From the NCBI RefSeq assembly GCF_007856155.1, contig NZ_CP042266.1:5208001-5272000 (forward strand): a stretch of DNA of 64,000 bases, read 5' to 3'. Below the pieces are notes generated by a model, which saw only the letters and a list, made by a program, of their open reading frames with translations, had not been told where the DNA came from and searched no databases. Source of the stretch: Streptomyces qinzhouensis. Its GTDB lineage: Bacteria; Actinomycetota; Actinomycetes; Streptomycetales; Streptomycetaceae. The position numbers and the translations under genes were made by a program. Shown here piece by piece: positions 33,692 to 42,820 of the stretch (position 1 is the stretch's first letter; every line of letters begins with the position of its first letter).

Positions 33692-33697
33692 TAGCGT
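33692..33697 (+). promoter_or_regulatory. -10 element TAGCGT of adnA
   Basis: TAGCGT, 7 nt, then GTG 33705. This spacing favours that GTG as a leaderless start over GTG 33768. Confidence 0.4.
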
Positions 33698-33704
33698 CGT
33701 CGGC

Positions 33705-36700
33705 GTGCGGTTCCGTCCGCATCCGCTCCATCAGCACCACCACACCCACCAGGACCGGCGATCCAACGTGAGCTCCTCCTCCACCACCGGGCGTACGCCG
33801 TACCGGCATCAGGCACGGCAGGGGGATTCCCCGCGCCCTTCCCAGGGACGCCGGGGACGGAAACCGGGTGTCTACCGTCTGGTGCGGACCCCGCTCGAAA
33901 CCATGGATCCCCCCCTTCTGGACGCCGCCCAGCGTGCCGTGGTTGACCATGAGCACGGCCCCCTGCTCGTGCTCGCGGGCCCCGGTACCGGCAAGACGAC
34001 CACCCTCGTCGAGGCGGTGGCGGCGCGGATCGCCCGGGGCGCCGACCCCGAGCGCATCCTCGTGCTCACCTTCAGCCGCAAGGCCGCGGTGGAGCTGCGC
34101 GACCGGATGGCCCTGCGCCTCGGCGGCGCGCGCGGCCCCCGGGCGACCACCTTCCACTCCTTCTGCTACGCCCTGGTCCGCGCCCATCAGGACGCCGAGC
34201 TGTTCGCCGAGCCGCTGCGGCTGCTGTCCGGTCCCGAGCAGGATGTCGCGGTCCGTGAACTCCTCGCCGGACAGATCGGTCTGGAGGCGGACGGCCTCGC
34301 CCGCAACGAGTGGCCCGACGAGCTGAGGGCCTGTCTGACCACGCGCGGTTTCGCCGACGAGGTGCGGGCGGTGCTCGCCCGCAGCCGTGAGCTGGGTCTT
34401 GACCCGTCCGCGCTGAAGCGGTTCGCCGACCGTACCGGGCGGCGCGACTGGCGGGCGGCCGCGTCCTTCCTCGCCGAGTATCTGGACGTCCTCGATATGC
34501 AGGGGGTCCTCGACTACGCGGAGCTGGTCCACCGGGCCGTCCTCCTCGCCGAGAGCACGGCGCCCTCGCGGAGTTTCCCGCACGACTTCCCGTACGACGC
34601 GGTGTTCGTCGACGAGTACCAGGACACCGACCCCTCGCAGGTCCGGCTGCTGCGGGCGCTGGCGGGCGGCGGGCGGACGCTGGTCGCCTTCGGCGACCCC
34701 GACCAGTCCATCTACGCCTTCCGGGGGGCCGATGTGAACGGCATCCTCGACTTCCCGGCCGCCTTTCCGCGCACCGACGGGACGCCGGCGGGCGTCGCCG
34801 TGCTCACCACCTCCCGCCGGAGCCGCGAGGGCCTGCTGACGGCCACCCGCCTGCTGACCCGCCGGATGCCGCTGACCCGGCTGCCCGCCGACAAGGTCCG
34901 GGCCCACCGTGAGCTGGCCGCCACCAGGGAGGGCGGCACGGTCGAGGCGTACACCTATCCCACGTCCTCGGCCGAGCTGGACAACATCGCCGACGTCCTG
35001 CGCCGGGCCCATCTGGAGGACGGTGTTCCCTGGCACGACATGGCGGTCCTGGTCCGGGCCGGCAGCCGTACGATCCCCGCCGTCCGCCGGGCGCTGACCT
35101 CGGCCGGGGTCCCGCTGGAGATCGACGGTGCGGACGTCCCGCTGCGGCACGAGCCCGCGGTCGCCCCCCTGCTGGCGGCGCTGCGGGCGGTGGCGGCCCC
35201 GATCGCGGACCGGCCGGATGCGGACGGCCCGGCGGACCCGGACACCGGGCCCACGCCGTCCGCGGCCGCACCGGAGGGCGCCGCCGCGGACGGAGCCGTA
35301 CAGGACGAGGCCGTAGAAGGTGCCGACACGGCCGTACGGGACCGGGCCGTAGAAAGTCCTGAGGCAGCCGTACGGAACCGGGCCGTACCGGCCGGAGAAG
35401 AGGCCGGGCACGACGGGGCCGCCCCGGACCCGGCCGTGGCGAACGGAGTCGTACCGGAAGGGGACACACCGGCCGGGGACGGAGCCGGACCGTCCGAGGG
35501 TTCGGCCGCCGGCTGGCTCGACACGGAGACCGCCCTCACCCTCCTCGCCTCCCCCCTCGGCGGTATGGACGCCGCCGACCTGCGCAAACTCGGCCGAGCC
35601 CTGCGCGACGAGGAACGCGCCGCGGGCAACCGGCTGCCGCCGCCGTCCGATCTGCTCATCGCCCGTGCCGTCGCCGAACCGGAACGGCTCGTCGTACACG
35701 ACCCCGCCTATGCGCGCCGTGCCCAGGAACTGGGCGCGCTCCTCGCCCGCGCCCGCGCCGTCCTCGACGGCGGCGGCACCGCCGAGGACGCCCTGTGGGA
35801 GCTGTGGAACGGCACGTACTGGCCGCAGCGCCTGGAGAACGCCGTGCTGCGCGGCGGCGCCGCCGGGCGCAACGCGGACCGCGACCTCGACGCCGTATGC
35901 GCCCTGTTCGACACGGCGGCGCGCGCCGAGGAGCGCACCGGCGGCCGGGGCGCCCTCAACTTCATCGAGGAGATCGAAGCGCAGGACATCGCCGCCGACA
36001 CGCTCTCCTCGCGCGAGACCCGCCCCGACGCGGTCCGGCTGATGACCGCGCACCGTTCCAAGGGCCTCGAATGGGGGCTGGTCGTGGTCGCCGGGGTACA
36101 GGAGGGCCTCTGGCCCGACCTGCGCCGCCGCGGCTCCCTGCTGGAGGCCGACCGCATCGGCCGTGACGGGCTCGCCGAACCCCTCACCCCCGGCGCCCTC
36201 CTCGCGGAGGAGCGCCGGCTCTTCTACGTCGCCGCCACCCGCGCCCGCGACCGGCTCGTCGTCACCGCCGTCAAGGCCCCCGCCGACGACGGCGATCAGC
36301 CCTCCCGGTTCCTCACCGAACTCGGCATCGAACCGGTCGCCGTCGCGGGCCGCCCCCGGCGGCCCCTCGCCGTCTCCGCGCTCGTCGCCGAACTGCGGGC
36401 CACCACCGTCGACCCCGGGGCCCCGCCCGGGCTCCGCGACGCCGCCGCCCGCCGGCTGGCCCGGCTCGCCGCGCTCCGCGACGACGAAGGGGTGCCGCTG
36501 GTCCCGTCGGCCCACCCGGACCGCTGGTGGGGACTGCACGAACCCACCCACAGCGGTATTCCCCTCCGGGACCGCACCCGGCCCGTCGCCCTCTCCGGCA
36601 GCGCCCTGGACCAGCTGGCCAACGTCTGCGCCCTCCAGTGGTTCCTGGGCCGCGAAGTACGCGCGGAGGCCCCCGCCACCTCGGCCCAGGGCTTCGGCAA

Positions 36701-37385
36701 TGTGATCCACGTCCTGGCCGACGAGGTCGCCTCCGGCCGTACGCCCGCCGATCTCGCCGTACTGATGGAACGCCTCGAATCGGTCTGGGGCGGCCTCGCC
36801 TTCGACGCGCCGTGGAAGTCCGCCCAGGAGAAGCGGAACGCCAGGGACGCCCTGGAACGGTTCCTCCGCTGGCACGTCATGGACCGCGGCGGCCGTACGC
36901 CCGCCGCCACCGAGCGCGACTTCGACGTGGTGCTGGGGGCGGGGGAGTACGAGGTACGGATCCGGGGGTCCATGGACCGGGTCGAGAAGGACGCGGAGGG
37001 GCGGGCGTACATCGTCGACTTCAAGACCGGGAAGCAGGCCCCGACCGGTGACGAGGTCGCCCGCCACGCACAGCTCGCGGTGTACCAGCTCGCGGTGCGG
37101 GAGGGCGCGGTCGACGAGTCATTCGACGGCAGGCGGCCGCTGCCCGGCGGCGCCGAACTCGTCCAGCTGCGGCAGCCGGCACCCGTCAAACAGGGCGGCG
37201 ACGCCCTGCCCAAGGTCCAGGCGCAGCCGCCCCTGGAAGGCGAATGGGCCGGAGAGCTGCTGGCCACGGCGGCGGGCCGGGTCCTCGACGAGCGCTTCAC
37301 ACCCACCTCGGGCGGCCACTGCGCGAACTGCTCCTTCCGGGCCTCGTGCAGCGCACGGCCCGAGGGCCGCCAGGTGGTGGAGTAA
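33705..37385 (+). CDS. adnA: AdnA-like helicase-nuclease subunit
   Basis: 1226 residues from GTG 33705; GTG 33768 would drop 21 residues of His-rich lead, and conservation begins at YRLVRTP (about 57). UvrD-type motor: GPGTGKTT (92-99), DEYQDTD (303-309), VLTTSRRSR. A variable Ala/Val/Gly/Asp linker spans about 505-605. The C-terminal RecB-type nuclease has the VDFKTGK motif (D1105, K1107). Cys975, 1206, 1209 and 1215 match the Fe-S staple of AddB/AdnA nucleases. With AdnB it resects double-strand breaks in actinobacteria. The tandem gene order agrees. Confidence 0.88.
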   Translation: MRFRPHPLHQHHHTHQDRRSNVSSSSTTGRTPYRHQARQGDSPRPSQGRRGRKPGVYRLVRTPLETMDPPLLDAAQRAVVDHEHGPLLVLAGPGTGKTTTLVEAVAARIARGADPERILVLTFSRKAAVELRDRMALRLGGARGPRATTFHSFCYALVRAHQDAELFAEPLRLLSGPEQDVAVRELLAGQIGLEADGLARNEWPDELRACLTTRGFADEVRAVLARSRELGLDPSALKRFADRTGRRDWRAAASFLAEYLDVLDMQGVLDYAELVHRAVLLAESTAPSRSFPHDFPYDAVFVDEYQDTDPSQVRLLRALAGGGRTLVAFGDPDQSIYAFRGADVNGILDFPAAFPRTDGTPAGVAVLTTSRRSREGLLTATRLLTRRMPLTRLPADKVRAHRELAATREGGTVEAYTYPTSSAELDNIADVLRRAHLEDGVPWHDMAVLVRAGSRTIPAVRRALTSAGVPLEIDGADVPLRHEPAVAPLLAALRAVAAPIADRPDADGPADPDTGPTPSAAAPEGAAADGAVQDEAVEGADTAVRDRAVESPEAAVRNRAVPAGEEAGHDGAAPDPAVANGVVPEGDTPAGDGAGPSEGSAAGWLDTETALTLLASPLGGMDAADLRKLGRALRDEERAAGNRLPPPSDLLIARAVAEPERLVVHDPAYARRAQELGALLARARAVLDGGGTAEDALWELWNGTYWPQRLENAVLRGGAAGRNADRDLDAVCALFDTAARAEERTGGRGALNFIEEIEAQDIAADTLSSRETRPDAVRLMTAHRSKGLEWGLVVVAGVQEGLWPDLRRRGSLLEADRIGRDGLAEPLTPGALLAEERRLFYVAATRARDRLVVTAVKAPADDGDQPSRFLTELGIEPVAVAGRPRRPLAVSALVAELRATTVDPGAPPGLRDAAARRLARLAALRDDEGVPLVPSAHPDRWWGLHEPTHSGIPLRDRTRPVALSGSALDQLANVCALQWFLGREVRAEAPATSAQGFGNVIHVLADEVASGRTPADLAVLMERLESVWGGLAFDAPWKSAQEKRNARDALERFLRWHVMDRGGRTPAATERDFDVVLGAGEYEVRIRGSMDRVEKDAEGRAYIVDFKTGKQAPTGDEVARHAQLAVYQLAVREGAVDESFDGRRPLPGGAELVQLRQPAPVKQGGDALPKVQAQPPLEGEWAGELLATAAGRVLDERFTPTSGGHCANCSFRASCSARPEGRQVVE

Positions 37386-37443
37386 CACCTTCCGCCGCCG
37401 TGCGCACCGGGGCACCGCGCGTTTCGTATGAGGGCCACCGGCC

Positions 37444-37507
37444 GTGCCGGTCCCGCTGGGCCCGTGCCTGTGCCCGTGCCGGTCCCGCTGGGCCCGTGCC
37501 TGTGCCC
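37444..37507 (+). repeat. two perfect 32-bp tandem repeats in the adnA-adnB gap
   Basis: GTGCCGGTCCCGCTGGGCCC plus 12 further bases, repeated exactly at 37444-37475 and 37476-37507, within the 238-nt spacer. It has no reading frame and no obvious hairpin, and may be a recent slippage duplication. Confidence 0.9.
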
Positions 37508-37611
37508 GGGCCCGGGATCCGTACCGGTTCACCGTCCGGAACACCGGCCCCCGCGGGACCGGACCGCACCCGGCCGTACCCGGTGTGCGGCCCGCTGTCG
37601 GTGGGGGACCG

Positions 37612-37617
37612 TAGCCT
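37612..37617 (+). promoter_or_regulatory. -10 element TAGCCT of adnB
   Basis: TAGCCT, then TTTCGT, then GTG 37624 (6 nt): adnB seems to have its own leaderless promoter in addition to read-through from adnA. Confidence 0.5.
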
Positions 37618-37623
37618 TTTCGT

Positions 37624-40600
37624 GTGACCGCGCGTATCAGTGACCCCGAGGAGCTCAAACACCTCCTCGGGATCCCCTTCACCCCGGAGCAGACGGCCTG
37701 CATCACCGCGCCGCCCGCCCCGCAGGTCGTCGTCGCGGGCGCCGGGTCGGGAAAGACGACGGTCATGGCCGCCCGCGTCGTCTGGCTCGTCGGCACCGGC
37801 CAGGTCGCCCCCGAGGAGGTCCTCGGCCTCACCTTCACCAACAAGGCCGCCGGAGAGCTCGCCGAACGCGTCCGTACCGCCCTCGTCCGGGCCGGGGTCA
37901 CCGACCCCGACACCATCGACCCGGACAACCCCCCGGGCGAGCCCCGCATCTCCACCTACCACGCCTTCGCCGGCCGGCTCCTCGACGACCACGGCCTCCG
38001 GATCGGCCTGGAGCCCACCGCCCGCCTCCTCGCCGACGCCACCCGCTACCAGCTCGCCGCCCGGGTGCTGCGGGAGGCCCCCGGCCCGTACCCCGCGCTC
38101 ACCCGCTCCTTCCCCACCCTCGTCAGCGATCTGCTCGCCCTCGACGCCGAACTCTCCGAACACCTCGTCGACCCCGCGCGGCTCGCCGCCTACGATGCCG
38201 AGCTGCTCCACGTCCTCGACGACACCCGCCTCGGCAACGCCGAACTCCGCAAGGTCCCCGAAGCCGTCGCCGCCCGCCGCGAACTTCTCGACCTCACCGT
38301 CCGCTACCGCGCCGCCAAACGCTCCCGCGAACTCCTCGACTTCGGCGACCAGATCGCCCTCTCCGCCGAGCTGGCACTCACCCGCCCCGAAACCGGCCGG
38401 ATCCTGCGCGACGAATTCAAGGTCGTCCTCCTCGACGAATACCAGGACACCTCCGTCGCCCAGCGGCTGTTGCTCTCCGGACTCTTCGGCCGCGCTCCCC
38501 GCCCCGGCGGCGCCGACCCCACCCCCACCGGTCATGCCGTGACCGCCGTCGGCGACCCCTGCCAGGCGATCTACGGCTGGCGCGGCGCGTCCGTCGCCAA
38601 CCTCGACGACTTCCCCGACCACTTCCCGCACCGCGACGGCACCCCCGCCACCCGGTACGCGCTCAGCGAGAACCGCCGCAGCGGCGGCAGACTCCTCCGG
38701 CTCGCCAACGGCCTCGCCGCCCCCCTGCGCGCCCGCCACGAAGGCGTCGAAGCACTGCGCCCCGCCCCCGGCGCCGAACACGACGGCTCCGTCCGTATCG
38801 CCCTGCTCCCCACCCACCGGGAGGAGCTCGCCTGGACCGCCGACTCCATCGCCCACCTGGTGCGCACGGGCACCGCCCCCGGCGAGATCGCCGTCCTGTG
38901 CCGGACCGCCGCCGACTTCCCCGAAATCCAGGCCGCCCTGGTCGCCCGGGATGTTCCCGTCGAGGTCGTCGGCCTCTCCGGACTGCTCCACCTCCCCGAG
39001 GTCGCCGATCTCGTCGCCGTCTGCGAAGTCCTCCAGGACCCCGGCGCCAACGCCTCTCTCGTACGGCTCCTCACCGGGCCGCGCTGGCGGATCGGCGCCC
39101 GCGACCTCGCGCTCCTCGGCCGCCGGGCCCGGCTCCTCGTCCACCGGCAGGGCGACAGCGGCGACCCGGCCGACGCCGACGAACGACTCGCCGCGGCCGT
39201 CGAAGGCACCGACCCGGCCGAAGTGATCTCCCTCGCCGACGCCCTCGACACCTTCCTCGACCTCCCCCGGGGAGCGTCACCCGGCGGCCCGGGGGACACC
39301 GGCGACGACGGGCTGCCGTTCTCCGCCGAGGCCCGGGTCCGCTTCGCCCACCTCGCCGCCGAACTCCGCGAACTGCGCCGAGCCCTGGGCGACCCCCTGA
39401 TGGACGTCCTCCACCGAGTCCTCGGCGCCACCGGTCTCGATGTGGAGCTGTCCGCGTCCCCGCACGCCCTGGCCGCCCGCCGCCGGGAGACCCTCGCGAA
39501 CTTCCTCGACACCGCCGCCGCCTTCGCCGGACTCGACGGCGAGGCCGGCCTCCTCGCCTTCCTCGGCTTTCTGCGGACCGCCGCCCAGTACGAGAAGGGC
39601 CTGGACAACGCGCTCCCCGGCGGAGAGAACACGGTCAAGGTCCTCACCGCCCACAAGTCCAAGGGGCTTGAATGGGACGTCGTCGCCGTGCCCGGACTGG
39701 TCACCGGACAGTTCCCGAACGACCGGGGGCGCGAGGCCTGGACCTCGCACCCCCAAGTGCTTCCCCACGCCCTGCGCGGCGACGCGGGCACCCTCCCCGA
39801 TGTCACCGCCTGGGACGCCAAGGGGCTCAAGGCCTTCAAGGACGGGATGAAGGACCACCAGCACACGGAGGAGCTGCGCCTGGGCTATGTCACCTTCACC
39901 CGCCCCCGCTCCCTGCTGCTCGGCTCCGGCCACTGGTGGGGGCCCACCCAGAAGCGCCGCCGCGGGCCGTCCGCGTTCCTGACGGCGCTGTACGACCACT
40001 GTGCGGCGGGCCACGGCGAGATCGAGGCCTGGGCCGACGAGCCCGCCGAAGACGCCGAGAACCCCGCCCTCGCGGAGACCGGGCCCGACCACGCCTGGCC
40101 GCTGCCGCTCGACCCGGACTCCCTGGCCCGCCGCCGCCGGGCCGCCGCGACGGTGCGGGCGTATCTCGACCGGGAAGCGGGCGCGGACCCCGCCCCTACC
40201 CGGGACCCCGCCCCGGTGGCCGGGGGCGAGCTGTTCCCCGAGGGGCTGAACGACGGGGGCGCCCCCGACGAGGAGTGGGCCGGCCCGCCGCCGTACCCGG
40301 ACGACGATCCGTACGAGGACGCCCACCAGGACCCGTACGCAGACCCGTATCCGGACCCGTGCACAGACCCGTATCCGGACCCGTACGAGGACCCTGACGA
40401 GGACGGGGGCCCGTCCGGCCCGTCCGGCGACCCCGGAGCCGTACTGCCGCACCAGCCGGCCGGCCCGCCGCCCCCCGCCGATCCGGAGGACGGCCTCACC
40501 CCCGAGGAACGGCGCACGATCGCGTCATGGGACCGCGATCTCGACGCCCTCGCCGGGGAACTGCGCCGTACCCGCGCCGCCGTCCGGGAGGTGAGCCTGC

Positions 40601-41325
40601 CCGCTTCCCTCACCGCATCCCAGCTGATCCGGCTCGCCGCCGACCCCGACGGCTTCGCCCGGGAGCTGGCCCGCCCCATGCCACGCCCCCCGCAGCCCGC
40701 CGCCCGCCGGGGCACCCGCTTCCACGCCTGGGTCGAGTCCCGGTTCGAGGAGCTGCCGCTGCCCCTGCTCGGCCCCGAGGAACTGCCCGGCGGCGATCCG
40801 GCCGACCCGGCGGACGGCTCGGACATCGAGGACGAGCGCGATCTGGCCGAACTGAAGGAGGCCTTCGCCCGCACGCCGTACGCCCGCCGAACGCCGTACC
40901 GGGTCGAGTCCCCGTTCCAGATAACCCTCGCGGGCCGGGTGATCCGTGGCCGTATCGACGCCGTCTACCGCACCCCGGCGGCCGACGGAGCTCCCGCCGG
41001 ATACGAGATCGTCGACTGGAAGACCGGCCGGGCCGTCACCGCCGACCCCCTCCAGCTGGCGATCTACCGCCTCGCCTGGGCGGAACAGCACGGACTTCCG
41101 CCCGAGGACATCGGGGCGGCCTTCGTCTTCGTCCGCGGCGGAGAGATCGTCCGGCCGTCCGCGCTGCCCGGCCGGGCGGAACTGGAACGCCTTCTCCGCG
41201 ACGATGAAGGCGATGAAGGCGATGAAGGCGACGACGGCGAACGGGGCGAACGGGATGCCTTCGCCGGGACGGGGGCGGGGACGGGGACGGGGACGGCGGA
41301 GGAGGGCACCCCCGGCGCCGGTTAG
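37624..41325 (+). CDS. adnB: AdnB-like helicase-nuclease subunit
   Basis: 1233 residues from GTG 37624 (VTARISDPEELKHLLGIPFT). UvrD-type motor: GAGSGKTT (39-46), TFTNKAAGEL, DEYQDTS (271-277), HKSKGLEWD. The C-terminal RecB-type nuclease carries VDWKTG (D1131, K1133) and QLAIYRLAWA. No Cys cluster is present, as expected for the AdnB partner. Between motor and nuclease (about 893-930) sits an acidic linker of DPY/DPYPDP repeats. AdnB is the leading motor of the mycobacterial AdnAB complex. The stop codon TAG doubles as part of the next promoter. Confidence 0.9.
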   Translation: MTARISDPEELKHLLGIPFTPEQTACITAPPAPQVVVAGAGSGKTTVMAARVVWLVGTGQVAPEEVLGLTFTNKAAGELAERVRTALVRAGVTDPDTIDPDNPPGEPRISTYHAFAGRLLDDHGLRIGLEPTARLLADATRYQLAARVLREAPGPYPALTRSFPTLVSDLLALDAELSEHLVDPARLAAYDAELLHVLDDTRLGNAELRKVPEAVAARRELLDLTVRYRAAKRSRELLDFGDQIALSAELALTRPETGRILRDEFKVVLLDEYQDTSVAQRLLLSGLFGRAPRPGGADPTPTGHAVTAVGDPCQAIYGWRGASVANLDDFPDHFPHRDGTPATRYALSENRRSGGRLLRLANGLAAPLRARHEGVEALRPAPGAEHDGSVRIALLPTHREELAWTADSIAHLVRTGTAPGEIAVLCRTAADFPEIQAALVARDVPVEVVGLSGLLHLPEVADLVAVCEVLQDPGANASLVRLLTGPRWRIGARDLALLGRRARLLVHRQGDSGDPADADERLAAAVEGTDPAEVISLADALDTFLDLPRGASPGGPGDTGDDGLPFSAEARVRFAHLAAELRELRRALGDPLMDVLHRVLGATGLDVELSASPHALAARRRETLANFLDTAAAFAGLDGEAGLLAFLGFLRTAAQYEKGLDNALPGGENTVKVLTAHKSKGLEWDVVAVPGLVTGQFPNDRGREAWTSHPQVLPHALRGDAGTLPDVTAWDAKGLKAFKDGMKDHQHTEELRLGYVTFTRPRSLLLGSGHWWGPTQKRRRGPSAFLTALYDHCAAGHGEIEAWADEPAEDAENPALAETGPDHAWPLPLDPDSLARRRRAAATVRAYLDREAGADPAPTRDPAPVAGGELFPEGLNDGGAPDEEWAGPPPYPDDDPYEDAHQDPYADPYPDPCTDPYPDPYEDPDEDGGPSGPSGDPGAVLPHQPAGPPPPADPEDGLTPEERRTIASWDRDLDALAGELRRTRAAVREVSLPASLTASQLIRLAADPDGFARELARPMPRPPQPAARRGTRFHAWVESRFEELPLPLLGPEELPGGDPADPADGSDIEDERDLAELKEAFARTPYARRTPYRVESPFQITLAGRVIRGRIDAVYRTPAADGAPAGYEIVDWKTGRAVTADPLQLAIYRLAWAEQHGLPPEDIGAAFVFVRGGEIVRPSALPGRAELERLLRDDEGDEGDEGDDGERGERDAFAGTGAGTGTGTAEEGTPGAG

Positions 41326-41328
41326 GCT
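41323..41328 (+). promoter_or_regulatory. -10 element TAGGCT of the M20 peptidase gene
   Basis: TAGGCT begins with the TAG stop codon of adnB and lies 7 nt before ATG 41336. The next transcript should be leaderless. Confidence 0.55.
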
Positions 41329-41335
41329 CATACAC

Positions 41336-42739
41336 ATGAGCGACACCTCGGACAGCGCCGTCCGTACGTACATCCGGCAGCACCGCGACGCCTTCCTCGG
41401 CGACCTCGTGGAATGGCTGCGGATCCCCTCCGTCTCGGCCCAGCCGGAGCACGCGGAGGACGTACGGCGCAGCGCGGACTGGCTGGCCGCCCGACTGCGG
41501 GAGACCGGCTTCCCGGTCTCCGAGGTCTGGCCGACGGCGGGCGCGCCCGCGGTGTTCGCCGAATGGCCCTCCGACGACCCCGGTGCCCCCACCGTGCTGG
41601 TCTACGGCCACCATGACGTCCAGCCCGCCGCTCTCGCCGACGGCTGGTACTCCGACCCCTTCGAACCGCGGCTCGAAGGCGGCAGGCTCTACGCCCGGGG
41701 CGCCGCCGATGACAAGGGCCAGGTGTTCTTCCACACCCTCGGCGTCCGCGCGCACCTCGCCGCCACCGGCCGTACCGCCCCCGCCGTCCACCTCAAGCTG
41801 CTGATCGAAGGCGAGGAGGAGTCCGGCTCACCGCACTTCCGCACCCTTGTCGAGGAGCAGTCGCACCGGCTGGCCGCCGATGCCGTGATCGTCTCCGACA
41901 CCGGTATGTGGTCCGAGACGACGCCCACCGTCTGCACCGGGATGCGCGGACTCGTCGACTGCGAGATCGCGCTGTACGGGCCCGGGCAGGACATTCACTC
42001 CGGCTCCTTCGGCGGCGCCGTGCCCAACCCGGCGACCGTCGCCGCCCGGCTCGCGGGCGCCCTCCACGACGACGGCGAACGCGTCGCCGTCCCCGGTTTC
42101 TACGACGGTGTCGTCCCCATCGGCGAAGCCGAGCGGGAACTCTTCGCCGAGCTGCCGTTCGACGAGGCGGAGTGGCTGGGGACCGCGAAGTCGACCGGCA
42201 CCCTGGGCGAGGCCGGATACACCACGCTGGAGCGGATCTGGGCCCGGCCGACCGCCGAGGTCAACGGCATCGGCGGCGGATACCAGGGCGCCGGAGGCAA
42301 GACGATCATCCCCTCCTCCGCCCTGCTGAAGCTCACGTTCCGGCTGGTGGCGGGGCAGGACCCGGACGCCGTCGAGGTCGCCGTCAGCCGCTGGGTCGCC
42401 GGCCGGGTGCCCGATGGAATCCGCTACGACCTCACCTTCGCCGCCTCCACCCGGCCCTGCCTCACCCCGCTGGACCACCCGGCCCTCCAGTCGGTCGTCA
42501 GGGCGATGAGCAAGGCGTTCGACGGCCGGAAGATCCGCTTCACCCGGGAGGGCGGCTCCGGACCCGCGGCCGACCTCCAGGACGTCCTCAAAGCACCCGT
42601 CCTGTTCCTCGGTATCTCGGTACCCTCCGACGGCTGGCACGCCCCGAACGAGAAGGTCGAGATCGACCTCCTCCTCAAGGGAGTGGAGACGGCCGCCCAT
42701 CTCTGGGAGGACCTCGGAGGCGCCCTCCGCCGACCATGA
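41336..42739 (+). CDS. M20-family metallopeptidase (dipeptidase)
   Basis: 467 residues from ATG 41336. Zinc ligands of the M20 clan are all visible: YGHHDVQP, ARGAADDKGQ, the catalytic pair IEGEEESGSPHF, VSDTGMW, and a late SDGWHAPNE. A lid/dimerisation domain lies between (DIHSGSFGGAVPNP). It probably hydrolyses dipeptides (CNDP-like) in the cytosol. No signal peptide. nudC follows 81 nt downstream on the same strand. Confidence 0.93.
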   Translation: MSDTSDSAVRTYIRQHRDAFLGDLVEWLRIPSVSAQPEHAEDVRRSADWLAARLRETGFPVSEVWPTAGAPAVFAEWPSDDPGAPTVLVYGHHDVQPAALADGWYSDPFEPRLEGGRLYARGAADDKGQVFFHTLGVRAHLAATGRTAPAVHLKLLIEGEEESGSPHFRTLVEEQSHRLAADAVIVSDTGMWSETTPTVCTGMRGLVDCEIALYGPGQDIHSGSFGGAVPNPATVAARLAGALHDDGERVAVPGFYDGVVPIGEAERELFAELPFDEAEWLGTAKSTGTLGEAGYTTLERIWARPTAEVNGIGGGYQGAGGKTIIPSSALLKLTFRLVAGQDPDAVEVAVSRWVAGRVPDGIRYDLTFAASTRPCLTPLDHPALQSVVRAMSKAFDGRKIRFTREGGSGPAADLQDVLKAPVLFLGISVPSDGWHAPNEKVEIDLLLKGVETAAHLWEDLGGALRRP

Positions 42740-42820
42740 CCGGGACCGCCCGGGAGCGTACCGGGGCCGCCGAACCGCCCGACCGCCGAACTGGAACCCG
42801 TCCGGGGGAGTTGCACGTAC

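Noticed and set aside
32979..37067. 1401-residue minus-strand frame antisense to adnA
   Set aside because: Composition is typical of an antisense shadow (Gly/Arg/Val) with no domain; only its last 38 codons have a start with a ribosome site.
37624..41325. AdnB as a duplicate PcrA/UvrD helicase
   Set aside because: The C-terminal VDWKTG nuclease and pairing with the upstream gene make AdnAB the better match; the true UvrD-like gene in the window is uvrD2.
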